DNA from: Komagataeibacter melaceti | GTDB taxonomy: Bacteria; Pseudomonadota; Alphaproteobacteria; Acetobacterales; Acetobacteraceae | Length of the DNA: 59,792 nucleotides | Direction: 5' to 3' | Assembly (NCBI RefSeq): GCF_003403295.1 | Contig: NZ_QUWV01000065.1 | Coordinates: 1-59,792, forward strand | Shown: positions 48,063 through 58,174 of the stretch, piece after piece | Layout of the letters: every line of letters begins with the position of its first letter | How positions within the stretch are numbered: position 1 is the first letter of the stretch | The notes under the pieces: generated by a model | What the model was told of the DNA's origin: nothing | The model's database searches: none | The model's input: the letters and a program-made list of their open reading frames with translations, nothing else | Position numbers and translations under genes: made by a program

Positions 48063-48091
48063 ATTTAGACGATTGTCCGCCCCGCTGTCAA
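48063..48091 (-). promoter_or_regulatory. Promoter of the B12 riboswitch operon
   Basis: On the minus strand TTGACA (48091-48086) and CTAAAT (48068-48063) are 17 bases apart, and transcription would begin at about 48056, just at the 5' edge of the riboswitch. The TTGACA contains the TGA stop of the upstream phosphatase gene. Confidence 0.65.
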
Positions 48092-48627
48092 AGCGACTCC
48101 TCCAGTGGCGTACCGGTGCAGCTGACGCGCCACATGGCATGGCGGGTCAGCACCGTGCGGCTGTGCGGCGCGATGTCGAGGCGCGGGAGCATGGCCGCCG
48201 TGCCGCCAAGTGCCGCGATCACGATGGCCCTGATGACCGTCGCATCCGCCAGTGCGGTCAGGTGCCGCGGGGCGGGGGGAAGTTCCGCCAGCCACGCCGC
48301 CACGCGCTGCATGAGCATGCTCCGGCTTTCACCCCCCGGCGGGGCGAAATCGGGGTCCGACACCCAGCGTTCCAGATCAGTGGCGGGCATGTCCTTCAGC
48401 GCGCGGCCCTGCCATTCCCCCATCGCGGCCGTGCGCAGGGCCGGGGCGGGGTGGAACTGCCCGGTCCTGCCCGCAGGGCACGATTCGGCGGGCCATAGCA
48501 CTGTGCCCGTTTGTGGCAGGTGGGCGGCAAGGCCCGGCGGCAGGTCAGGGGGTGAGGCATCGGGAAAAACGCCGTGGCGCACGCAGGCGGGGGCGGGCAG
48601 GGCGAGGCAGGTCAGGATCTGGGCCAT
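48088..48627 (-). CDS. Histidine phosphatase-family protein (CobC-like by context)
   Basis: A 179-residue protein of the phosphoglycerate-mutase/histidine-phosphatase fold: VRHGVFPDASP near residue 16-26 (the RHG catalytic motif), MGEWQGRALKDMP, GGESRSMLMQRVAAWL with the conserved Glu, and DATVIRAIVIAAL in place of the usual second-His segment (His replaced by Asp-Ala-Thr). Because it lies next to the cobalamin operon it may be an alpha-ribazole phosphatase, but the second catalytic His is not evident, so activity is uncertain. Confidence 0.72.
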   Translation of the reverse strand: MAQILTCLALPAPACVRHGVFPDASPPDLPPGLAAHLPQTGTVLWPAESCPAGRTGQFHPAPALRTAAMGEWQGRALKDMPATDLERWVSDPDFAPPGGESRSMLMQRVAAWLAELPPAPRHLTALADATVIRAIVIAALGGTAAMLPRLDIAPHSRTVLTRHAMWRVSCTGTPLEESL

Positions 48628-48797
48628 CAGCGTGTGCCCCGCATGTGGGGAAAGGGTGGGTTATGCAATGCGACGATTGACCTTCCGTGCCGATTATTGG
48701 AAACATGACGCCAGATCCGGTTGGGCGGGCGTGGCGTGCCACGTCATGGCCCCTGCATACTGCTCCGGGTCGTGCCTGATCCATGGAGTTTTCCAGC

Positions 48798-49022
48798 ATG
48801 AGCCAAGATACATCCGTCCTGTCCGCCGGGCGCATTGCCGCGCCGCAGGTTTCCATCCCGGTGCGTGAACTGATGCCGTGGGGTGTGTTCGGTCTGGTTC
48901 TGGCTTCGCTGCTGCTCTACTTCGTCGGGGCCGAGCAGGGGGCGACTTCGCTCGTATCCGGCCACTACGTGCATGAATTCGTGCATGACGGCCGCCACCT
49001 GCTGGGCTTCCCCTGCCACTGA
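48798..49022 (+). CDS. cbtB: CbtB cobalt transporter subunit
   Basis: A 74-residue membrane protein with one helix (about 28-46, GVFGLVLASLLLYFVGAEQG) and a C-terminal His-rich tail HYVHEFVHDGRH, which binds metal in the CbtB family. ATG 48798 has GGAG 9 bases upstream. CbtB is normally followed by the larger CbtA; here a terminator comes 55 bases after the stop and no cbtA is in the window. No B12 riboswitch is seen in its own leader (48628-48797). Confidence 0.88.
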   Translation: MSQDTSVLSAGRIAAPQVSIPVRELMPWGVFGLVLASLLLYFVGAEQGATSLVSGHYVHEFVHDGRHLLGFPCH

Positions 49023-49077
49023 TTGCATGACACTGGCGGGGTAGGGGGTTCACGCCCCACGCCATGCCTTGTGACCG

Positions 49078-49110
49078 AACGGCATTTCCACCCGGAAATG
49101 CCGTTTTTTC
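49078..49110 (+). terminator. Intrinsic terminator after cbtB
   Basis: AACGGCATTTCC (49078-49089) pairs perfectly with GGAAATGCCGTT (49094-49105) around ACCC, followed by TTTTC. It ends cbtB and lies 3' of the convergent oxidoreductase gene. Confidence 0.92.
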
Positions 49111-49112
49111 GT

Positions 49113-50099
49113 TCAGGCTACGTTCACCACGGCGCGGCCCCGGACATGACCGGCCAGGATGCGGGGTGCGAGCCCGATGGCGTCCGCCAGTGTCACGTCA
49201 TGCAGCATGCTTTCCAGCAGTGTCGGGTCGATGTCGCGCTCAAGCCGCGCCCATGCCGCCATCCGCCGGGGGCGGGGGCACATCACGCTGTCGATTCCCT
49301 GTAGCCGCACATTGCGCAGGATGAAGGGCGCCACCGTAAGCGGCAGGGCCATGTCCGCCGCCAGCCCGCACGCCGCCACCGTGCCCCCGTACTGGATGGA
49401 TGCGCACATGCTGGCCAGCGCCGTGCCCCCTACCACGTCAATCCCGCCCGCCCAGCGCACGCGGTCCAGCGGCCTGCCGGTCGGGGCCAGTGCCTCACGC
49501 GGCAGGATCTCGCTTGCGCCAAGGCGGGTAAGATAGGCATGAAGCTGCGGGCGGCCCGTAACCGCCACGACCTGAAACCCCAGCCGTACCAGCAGCATGA
49601 TAGCCATGCCCCCAACCCCGCCCCCTGCGCCGGTCACGATGACCGGGCCGCTGGCGGGGGTCAGGCCGCCTTCCTCCAGGCTCATGACGCACAGCATGGC
49701 GGTCAGGCCCGCCGTGCCGATTCCCATCACCTGCCGCGATGACAGCCCGGCAGGCTGCGGCAGGAGCCACCGCCCCGGCATGCGCGCCATCTGCGACAGG
49801 CCGCCCCAGTGGTTTTCCCCCAGCCCCCAGCCGGTAGCCATGACCCGGTCCCCCACGCGGTAGAGCGGGTCATCCGATGCGCTGACACGCCCGGCCAGGT
49901 CGATGCCCGGAACCATGGGGAACTGCCGCACCACCGGCGCGCCACGGGTAATGGCCAGCGCGTCCTTGTAATTCAGGCTGGAATGATCGACCGCCACCGT
50001 CACGTCACCTTCCGGCAGGGCGTCGGGATCGACCTCTTCCAGCCGGGTGGTGAGTGTATCGGCGTCGCGGGTGATCATCAGGGCCTTGAACATGGACAT
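49113..50099 (-). CDS. MDR-family acrylyl-CoA reductase-like oxidoreductase (AcuI/YhdH)
   Basis: A 328-residue medium-chain reductase without the zinc residues of alcohol dehydrogenases. Typical YhdH/AcuI blocks are LNYKDALAITRGAPVVRQFPMVPGIDLAG (residues about 43-71), GWGLGENHWGGLSQMARM and the NADPH-fold VTGAGGGVGGMAIMLL. Relatives reduce acryloyl-CoA with NADPH and detoxify acrylate. ATG 50099 or 50093 could be the start. It is divergent from the nitroreductase gene. Confidence 0.87.
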   Translation of the reverse strand: MSMFKALMITRDADTLTTRLEEVDPDALPEGDVTVAVDHSSLNYKDALAITRGAPVVRQFPMVPGIDLAGRVSASDDPLYRVGDRVMATGWGLGENHWGGLSQMARMPGRWLLPQPAGLSSRQVMGIGTAGLTAMLCVMSLEEGGLTPASGPVIVTGAGGGVGGMAIMLLVRLGFQVVAVTGRPQLHAYLTRLGASEILPREALAPTGRPLDRVRWAGGIDVVGGTALASMCASIQYGGTVAACGLAADMALPLTVAPFILRNVRLQGIDSVMCPRPRRMAAWARLERDIDPTLLESMLHDVTLADAIGLAPRILAGHVRGRAVVNVA

Positions 50100-50410
50100 G
50101 GACTTTCTTGATTGCTTGTGAACAGGCCGGTAAGGCTGCGCCTTTCATGCAATATTCAGGCACGCCTTCCTATTCACAGCCGCCTGTCTTCTCAGGAACG
50201 TGAAAGAAGGGATCTGGAAAACTCCTGATTCCAGAAGGATGTTTTCTTAAGGCCATGTGGCCTGCCACACATGGGCTGGCAAATCAGGACAATTTTAGTG
50301 CCTGTTTTGGAATTGTGCAGGGCTGGTGTGATTTTCCCACGCTTCTCCGGGGGCGGGCGGTGTGGTGTGCTGATTATACAGTCACGATTGCACAGGCAGG
50401 AGGCATACCG
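50100..50410. other. Divergent intergenic region
   Basis: These 311 bases lie between the acuI-like (-) and nfsA-like (+) genes and must hold both promoters. A 7-bp stem TCTGGAA/TTCCAGA (50213-50219, 50229-50235) is the clearest structure; a strong ribosome-binding site AGGAGG ends it in front of GTG 50411. I see no gene. Confidence 0.5.
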
Positions 50411-51274
50411 GTGTCCGACGTTAGCGTTTCTCCCTCCCCCGTCCTTTCCTCCATGAATGCGCTGTGGCAGGCCCGCTACGGCACGCCGCCGCCCGCCACC
50501 CCCCTGCCGGAAAGCCCGGTGGCACGCAGCCTCATGACGCACCGCTCCGTGCGCCGTTTCAGCCCCACCCCGCTGCCTGATGGCGTGCTGGAAGCCGCCG
50601 TGGCCACCGCACAGTCGGCACCCACATCGTGCAACCTGCAGGCGTGGAGCGTGGTGGCCGTGCATGACGCCGCCCGCCGCGCGCGGCTGGCGAAGCTGGC
50701 GGGGGACCAGGAATTCATCACGCAGGCGCCGCTGTTCCTTGTCTGGATTGCCGACCTGTCGCGGCTGGAACAGGTGGGGCGGGCGCAGGGCCGCGAACTG
50801 CCGGGGCTGGACTGCCTTGATACATTCATGGCCAGCGTGATGGACGCCACGCTGGCGGCGCAGAACGCGGCGGCCGCGTTTGAATCCTACGGGCTGGGCA
50901 CCGTGTATGTCGGCGCCGTGCGCAACCACCCCGAGGCCTTTGCCACTGAACTGGGCCTGCCGCCGCGCGCGGTGGCCATATCGGGCATGAGTGTGGGCTA
51001 CCCCGACCGCAAGCACCCCACCGGCATCAGGCCGCGCCTGCCGCAGTCCACCGTCCTGCATACCGAGCGTTATGACCCCGCCGCCGCGAACGACCCCGCC
51101 ACCATCGCGGCCTATGACCAGCGGCTGCATGCCGCCCGCGTAAGCCAGGGCCTGCCCGCACGCGACTGGACCGCGAGCGTGCTGGCCCGCATGGGCGATG
51201 TGGCCGCGCTGCATGGCCGCGAACACCTGCCCCGCAGCCTGCGCAGCCTTGGTTTTGTGCTGGGTCAGGAATGA
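50411..51274 (+). CDS. NfsA/FRP-type NADPH nitroreductase
   Basis: A 287-residue flavoprotein. GTG 50411 is the start because AGGAGG lies 7 bases upstream and the frame before it is intergenic. Group-specific blocks: LMTHRSVRRFSPTPLPDGVL (FMN phosphate site), AQSAPTSCNLQAWSVV, and SYGLGTVYVGAVRN, ISGMSVGYPD. It would reduce nitroaromatics, quinones or flavins with NADPH. It is not clearly in an operon; ilvE starts 141 bases later. Confidence 0.87.
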   Translation: MSDVSVSPSPVLSSMNALWQARYGTPPPATPLPESPVARSLMTHRSVRRFSPTPLPDGVLEAAVATAQSAPTSCNLQAWSVVAVHDAARRARLAKLAGDQEFITQAPLFLVWIADLSRLEQVGRAQGRELPGLDCLDTFMASVMDATLAAQNAAAAFESYGLGTVYVGAVRNHPEAFATELGLPPRAVAISGMSVGYPDRKHPTGIRPRLPQSTVLHTERYDPAAANDPATIAAYDQRLHAARVSQGLPARDWTASVLARMGDVAALHGREHLPRSLRSLGFVLGQE

Positions 51275-51415
51275 AAGCAGGGGTCCTGTGCCGCTGGCGG
51301 GGTTGACCGGCGGAATGTTCTGGTGAACTTCTGCTGGTGCTGCCCGCGCGTGATGGCGGGCAGGAGCGCGCTCTGAGTATCGCGCCAGCGCCATGATGAA
51401 AGAGAAATAACGGCT

Positions 51416-52507
51416 ATGGACAGCGCCACCACCCTTCCCTTCACGCTTTCCCCCAGCACCTCGCCGGTTCCGCCGCAGCGCCGGGCGGAGATTCTGGCCA
51501 ATCCCGGTTTTGGGCGTGTCTTTACCGATAACATGGTCGTTATCCGTTATGAGGAAGGCAAGGGGTGGCATGATGCCCGCGTGCAGCCCTACGCCCCGCT
51601 GTCACTGGACCCGGCGGCGGCGGTGCTGCACTACGCGCAGGAAATTTTCGAGGGGATGAAGGCCTACCGTACGGCAGAGGGGCACATCACCCTGTTCCGC
51701 CCGCAGGCCAATGCGGCGCGCTTCCGCAAATCGGCTGAGCGGCTGGCCATGGCGCAGGTGCCCGAGGATCTTTTTGTCGAGGCGGTGCGCCAGCTTGTGC
51801 GCATTGACGCCGCATGGGTGCCCGGCAACCCCGATGAGAGCCTGTACATCCGCCCCTACATGATCGCCAGCGAGACGTTCCTTGGCGTGAAGCCCGCCGC
51901 GCAGTACCTGTTCATGGTCATTGCTTCCCCCGTGGGGGCCTATTTCGGGGAGGAGGCGGTCAGCGTCTGGGTGTCCGATTTCTGCCGCGCCGCCCCCGGC
52001 GGCACAGGTGAGGCCAAGTGCGGCGGCAATTACGCCGCAAGCCTCATGGCCCAGCAGGAAGCCAAGGGGCATGGCTGCGCGCAGGTCCTGTTCCTTGATG
52101 CGGTGGAGCGCCGCTGGATCGAGGAAATGGGCGGCATGAACGTGTTTTTCGTGTTCGATGACGGCTCCATCGCCACCCCGCCGCTGACCGGCACGATCCT
52201 GCGTGGCATCACGCGCGATTCGCTGCTGACGCTGGCGCGCGGCATGGGCCTGACCGTGCGGGAGGAACGCTACGCCATCGACCAGCTTTATGCCGATGCC
52301 GCGTCGGGCCGCCTGAAGGAAGTGTTCGCCTGTGGCACGGCGGCGGTGGTCTCGCCCATCGGGCGTTTCCGCGGGCATCGGGGCGAGGCGGTCATTGGCA
52401 CGGGCGCGGGCATCGGCCCCGTTACCGAAAAGCTGCGTAACGCCCTGATCGGCATCCAGCGTGGCACCGCGCCCGACCCGCATGGTTGGGTGGAAAGGGT
52501 TCTCTGA
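51416..52507 (+). CDS. ilvE: Branched-chain amino acid aminotransferase
   Basis: A PLP enzyme (363 residues) of fold type IV, class of eukaryote-like BCATs (IlvE type II). Seen are HYAQEIFEGMKAYR, LYIRPYMIASETFLGV, the PLP Lys in GEAKCGGNYAASL, EEMGGMNVFFVF and EVFACGTAAVVSPIG. It transfers amino groups between glutamate and the keto acids of Leu, Ile and Val. It starts after a 141-base gap and is convergent with thiC. Confidence 0.95.
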   Translation: MDSATTLPFTLSPSTSPVPPQRRAEILANPGFGRVFTDNMVVIRYEEGKGWHDARVQPYAPLSLDPAAAVLHYAQEIFEGMKAYRTAEGHITLFRPQANAARFRKSAERLAMAQVPEDLFVEAVRQLVRIDAAWVPGNPDESLYIRPYMIASETFLGVKPAAQYLFMVIASPVGAYFGEEAVSVWVSDFCRAAPGGTGEAKCGGNYAASLMAQQEAKGHGCAQVLFLDAVERRWIEEMGGMNVFFVFDDGSIATPPLTGTILRGITRDSLLTLARGMGLTVREERYAIDQLYADAASGRLKEVFACGTAAVVSPIGRFRGHRGEAVIGTGAGIGPVTEKLRNALIGIQRGTAPDPHGWVERVL

Positions 52508-52515
52508 CCCACGAC

Positions 52516-52580
52516 CCGGGCCGGTTTCAGGCCCGCTAATAACCGGGAATGCCGCCTTTGTTGAAAAAAGGCGGCACCCG
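52516..52580. terminator. Two hairpins between ilvE and thiC (convergent)
   Basis: CGGGCC/GGCCCG and GCCGCCTTT (52551-52559)/AAAGGCGGC (52567-52575) lie in the gap of the convergent genes. Neither is followed by a clear U-tract, so they are weak terminators at best. Confidence 0.4.
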
Positions 52581-52655
52581 GCAACTTCAGTCTTTCCATA
52601 AACCGTTCCCTGCATACGGTAACGACGAGGTTCGCCGCATGCAGGGAACCATGCG

Positions 52656-54735
<2,080 letters not shown>

Positions 54736-54744
54736 GGTCATTTC

Positions 54745-54773
54745 AGAATCATGAATCCCGCTGTTTTTGTCAA
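54745..54773 (-). promoter_or_regulatory. Promoter of thiC
   Basis: On the minus strand TTGACA (54773-54768) and GATTCT (54750-54745) are 17 bases apart, with a start near 54738 just at the riboswitch edge. The -35 match is full, the -10 is poor. Confidence 0.5.
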
Positions 54774-54892
54774 TGATCTTGCTAATGGTGGGTCATGGGG
54801 CGTGAAAAAGAATTCGTGTGCTGATTTGCCACCGGCCGCGTTGTGATAGACTACGGGTGGAGAACATCTTTTTTCGGGGAAAGCAGGACAGC

Positions 54893-56593
54893 ATGACAGG
54901 TAGCGTGATTTCAGACCGGATCGCACAGGGCAGCGGGCGGGTGCCGGCGGATACGGTCATCCGCAACGTCCGCCTGTTCGACCTTGTGACCGGGACGCTC
55001 CTGCCAACCGACATCGCCATATGTGGCGACACCATTGTCGGCACGCTGGACAGTTACGAAGGCGTCAACGTGATCGAGGGGTATGGCCGCATCGCGGTGC
55101 CGGGCTTCATCGACACGCACCTGCATGTCGAATCCTCGCTCATCACGCCGTTCGAATTCGACCGCTGCGTGCTGCCCCATGGCGTGACCACCGCCATCTG
55201 CGACCCGCATGAAATGGCGAATGTCCTTGGCCTGCCCGCGCTGGACTACTTTACGGCGGCGGCGCAGCGCACGGTCATGGACCTGCGCGTCAACCTGGCA
55301 AGCTGCGTGCCGTCCACCGCGCTGGAAACATCGGGTGCCACGCTGGGGGCGAAGGACCTGCTGGCCTACCGCGACCACCCCAAGGTCATTGGCCTGGCCG
55401 AGTTCATGAACATTCCCGGCGTGCTGAACTGTGACCCGGTCTGCATGGAAAAGCTGGAAGCCTTTGCCGGTAGCCATATCGACGGCCATGCCCCGCTGCT
55501 GCGCGGGCGCAAGCTCAATGGCTACCTGTCCGCCGGGATCACCACCGACCACGAGGCCACGGCAGCGGACGAGGCGCTGGAAAAGGTGCGCAAGGGCATG
55601 ATGGTCCTGATCCGTGAAGGATCGGTTTGCAAGGACCTGCGTGCACTGGCGCCGCTGCTTACGCCGGTTACGTCCCCGTTCTTCGCGTTCTGCACCGATG
55701 ACCGCAACCCGCTGGAAATCGCGCATGAAGGGCATCTGGATTACCTGATCCGCCTTGCCATCTCGCTGGGGGTCGAGCCGCTGGCCGCCTATCGCAGCGC
55801 CACGCTCAGCGCCGCGAATGCCTTCGGCCTGCGTGACCGGGGCCTGATCGCGCCGGGACGGCGGGCGGATATCGTCCTGCTTGATGACCTGCGTGAATGT
55901 CGCGTGTCGGATGTGATCAGCGCCGGGCGGCTGGTCAATGACGCGCTGTTTGCTGCGCGCGAGATCATTCCCCCCGTCGGCATCGACAGCATCAACCTGC
56001 CCGCGCCGGTTACGCCGCAGGACATGGCCATTACGGGCAGCGGCACGCAGCGCCCCGTCATCGGGCTGGTGCCGGGCCAGATCATCACCCCGTTCCTGCA
56101 TGCCGACCTGCCGGTGCGTGACGGCGTGGTCCAGCCGGACCCGGCACAGGACATCGCGCGCATCTGCGTGGTGGCGCGCCATGGGCATAACGACAATATC
56201 GGCCGTGGCTTCGTGAAGGGGTTCGGCCTGTCCGGCGGTGCGCTGGCATCCTCCGTCGGGCATGACAGCCATAATATATGTGTGGTTGGCATGGATGACG
56301 CGGACATGGCCACCGCCGTCAACCACCTGGAAAAGACCGGCGGCGGGTTCGTGGTGGTGCGTGATGGCAAGGTGGTGGCCGACATGCCGCTGCCGGTGGC
56401 GGGGCTGATGAGCGATGCCCCGTTCGAGACCGTGCGCGACCAGCTTGAGGTGCTGCGCGCCGCCGCCCGCGCGCTGGGCTGCACGCTGGATGAACCGTTC
56501 CTGCAGCTTGCCTTCCTGCCGCTGCCGGTTATCCCGCACCTCAAGATCACGGATTTCGGCATGGTGGATGTCAACCGGATGGAACTGGTCTGA
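54893..56593 (+). CDS. ade: Adenine deaminase
   Basis: A metal-dependent amidohydrolase of 566 residues converting adenine to hypoxanthine. The metal site [16 protein letters not shown] is present, as are [27 protein letters not shown], and [19 protein letters not shown]. The C-terminal adenine-deaminase-specific part has [20 protein letters not shown] and [17 protein letters not shown] lies before ATG 54893. It is divergent from thiC. Confidence 0.95.
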   Translation: MTGSVISDRIAQGSGRVPADTVIRNVRLFDLVTGTLLPTDIAICGDTIVGTLDSYEGVNVIEGYGRIAVPGFIDTHLHVESSLITPFEFDRCVLPHGVTTAICDPHEMANVLGLPALDYFTAAAQRTVMDLRVNLASCVPSTALETSGATLGAKDLLAYRDHPKVIGLAEFMNIPGVLNCDPVCMEKLEAFAGSHIDGHAPLLRGRKLNGYLSAGITTDHEATAADEALEKVRKGMMVLIREGSVCKDLRALAPLLTPVTSPFFAFCTDDRNPLEIAHEGHLDYLIRLAISLGVEPLAAYRSATLSAANAFGLRDRGLIAPGRRADIVLLDDLRECRVSDVISAGRLVNDALFAAREIIPPVGIDSINLPAPVTPQDMAITGSGTQRPVIGLVPGQIITPFLHADLPVRDGVVQPDPAQDIARICVVARHGHNDNIGRGFVKGFGLSGGALASSVGHDSHNICVVGMDDADMATAVNHLEKTGGGFVVVRDGKVVADMPLPVAGLMSDAPFETVRDQLEVLRAAARALGCTLDEPFLQLAFLPLPVIPHLKITDFGMVDVNRMELV

Positions 56594-56613
56594 CACAGCG
56601 GGGCGGGCAGGCC

Positions 56614-57477
56614 ATGACCACAGCCGACGCCCCCGCGCGTGAGGCCATGGCCACGCTGCGCGCCTATCGGGCGGACTGGGTGCATTTCACGCGCTGGTGC
56701 GCCGATCAGGCGGTCGCCCCCATCCCCGCCGGACCGGATGTAGTGGCGACCTATCTGCGCAGCCTGACGGAATTCGCCCCCGCCACCATCCGCCGCCGCC
56801 TTGCCGCCATTGGCAAGATGCACCGCTTCAACGATGTGCCATGGAATGTGCGGGACACGCGCATCCGCACGGCACTCGCCGCCATGGTGGAACAGGCCCG
56901 CAGCCCCGCGCCCCCGCCCGGCGTGGTCACGCCCGACATGCTGCGCGCCATGGTCGCGCGGTGTGAGGACGGGGCCCGTGGCCTGCGTGACCGCTGCCTG
57001 CTGCTGTTCGGCTTTGCCGGTGCGCTGCGCCGTTCGGAACTGGTGGCCCTGCAGGTTGAGGATGTGCATGTCGAATCGGCGGCCGTGGAGCTGGACGTGC
57101 GTGACAGCAGTGGCGTCCAGCGCGTCATCCTGCCCCTGCCGCAGGAACGGGCGCTGTGCCCGGCGGCCGCGTTTGCCGCCTGGCAGCAGGTGGCGCACCG
57201 GCTGACGGGGCCGCTGTTCCGTGGCATTTCGCGCGGTGAGCGCGTGGGCGGTCGTGCGCTCACCCCCTATGCCGTGACCCGTATCCTCCAGCGTCGCGCG
57301 CTTATGGCCGAAGTGCCACCGGACAGCGCGGCGCGTCTCAGCGCCCATGCCCTGCGTTCGGGCTATATAATGGATGCATTGCGGCGCGGGGTGGATATGG
57401 ATGAGCTGTGCCGCCACACCCGTTACCGTGACCCACGCGCCCTGCGCCCCTATGAACGCCAGCTTGCCGATGAGTGA
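56614..57477 (+). CDS. Tyrosine recombinase (phage-integrase family)
   Basis: A 287-residue site-specific recombinase. The N-terminal SAM-like DNA-binding part (about 10-110) contains RAYRADWVHFTRWCADQAV. Catalytic residues: Arg in FAGALRRSELVALQ (about 133), HxxR in SAHALRSGY (about 245), a His in LCRHTRYRD (about 268), and the nucleophile Tyr in ALRPYERQ (about 280). It starts 20 bases after ade and its stop overlaps the next gene by 8 bases. No att-like repeats or other phage genes are seen, so a mobile-element role is not shown; a Xer-like or regulatory role is possible. Confidence 0.9.
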   Translation: MTTADAPAREAMATLRAYRADWVHFTRWCADQAVAPIPAGPDVVATYLRSLTEFAPATIRRRLAAIGKMHRFNDVPWNVRDTRIRTALAAMVEQARSPAPPPGVVTPDMLRAMVARCEDGARGLRDRCLLLFGFAGALRRSELVALQVEDVHVESAAVELDVRDSSGVQRVILPLPQERALCPAAAFAAWQQVAHRLTGPLFRGISRGERVGGRALTPYAVTRILQRRALMAEVPPDSAARLSAHALRSGYIMDALRRGVDMDELCRHTRYRDPRALRPYERQLADE

Positions 57478-58174
57478 GAACCTGCGCCTTCCCTGGGCCG
57501 ACTTGTTTCCTACCCCCGTGGGGGAGGAGGACGCGCCTGCACCCCCCACCCGCAGCGCGCCGGGGCGGCGGGGGCGGCGGCCGCTTTCCGCTTGGCCCAG
57601 CCCGTCCGAACCCCCGCCATGGCAGTCATGGCGGCTGCTCGTTTACGGACCGGATGCGGCGATGGATGGTTTCGTAGTACAGGCAGCGGGACCGGGGTTG
57701 ATCCCCTGGCCGTTCGATGCCGAGCGGGTGGAGGAAGATGTCTTTGCCCTCGCCATCGGTCCCCACGGTCCCGCGCGCGGGCGGCGCGGCCTGTCGGTGG
57801 AAGGCTGCCGCATCCTTGCCCGCCAGTTCCGTGCGGCGGCGGAAGTGCGCCATGCCCGCCTGACCATGCGGGGCACCGATTCCTGCCCGCTCGATTTTCA
57901 CCGTCTGGTGCCCGTGCCCGAGCGGATCATCGCGCTTGGCGCCACGCATCCCGATGCGCGGGCCTGGCTGCGGGCGAACTGGGGGCTGGTCGAATCCCCC
58001 GTTCAGGTCCGTATCCTGCCGGGCCTGAAGGCCGGTCGCCGCCTGCCACGGGGGCACAGGGCCATCGTTTACGGCTTTTTCACCCGCAATGGCGCACCTG
58101 ATCCCGTGATCCGCCGGCTGGAGGAACATTACCCCACGCTGGTTTTCCGCCTGACCGAACGCTCTTTGGCATGA
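57470..58174 (+). CDS. Unrecognised protein between recombinase and ScpA-like genes
   Basis: A 234-residue protein that I cannot assign. Residues 1-50 are Pro/Arg-rich and probably disordered. From about 53 (WRLLVYGPDAAMDGFVVQA) it looks globular with alternating strands and helices, including FALAIGPHGPARGRRGLSVEG and RRLPRGHRAIVYGFF; conserved-looking Trp, Arg and His are scattered. No membrane segment, signal peptide or Cys cluster is seen. Its start overlaps the recombinase stop by 8 bases, and its stop overlaps the scpA-like gene by 4 bases, so it is co-translated with both. Confidence 0.75.
   Translation: MSENLRLPWADLFPTPVGEEDAPAPPTRSAPGRRGRRPLSAWPSPSEPPPWQSWRLLVYGPDAAMDGFVVQAAGPGLIPWPFDAERVEEDVFALAIGPHGPARGRRGLSVEGCRILARQFRAAAEVRHARLTMRGTDSCPLDFHRLVPVPERIIALGATHPDARAWLRANWGLVESPVQVRILPGLKAGRRLPRGHRAIVYGFFTRNGAPDPVIRRLEEHYPTLVFRLTERSLA

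Noticed and set aside
48628-48797. A possible second B12 riboswitch in front of cbtB
   Set aside because: cbtB is often riboswitch-controlled, but neither the B12 box nor the CCCGCCACTGT-like core is present in this leader.
56614-57477. The recombinase as evidence for a prophage or genomic island
   Set aside because: No tRNA target, no direct repeats, no phage, plasmid or transposase genes, and base composition of the trio is like its neighbours.
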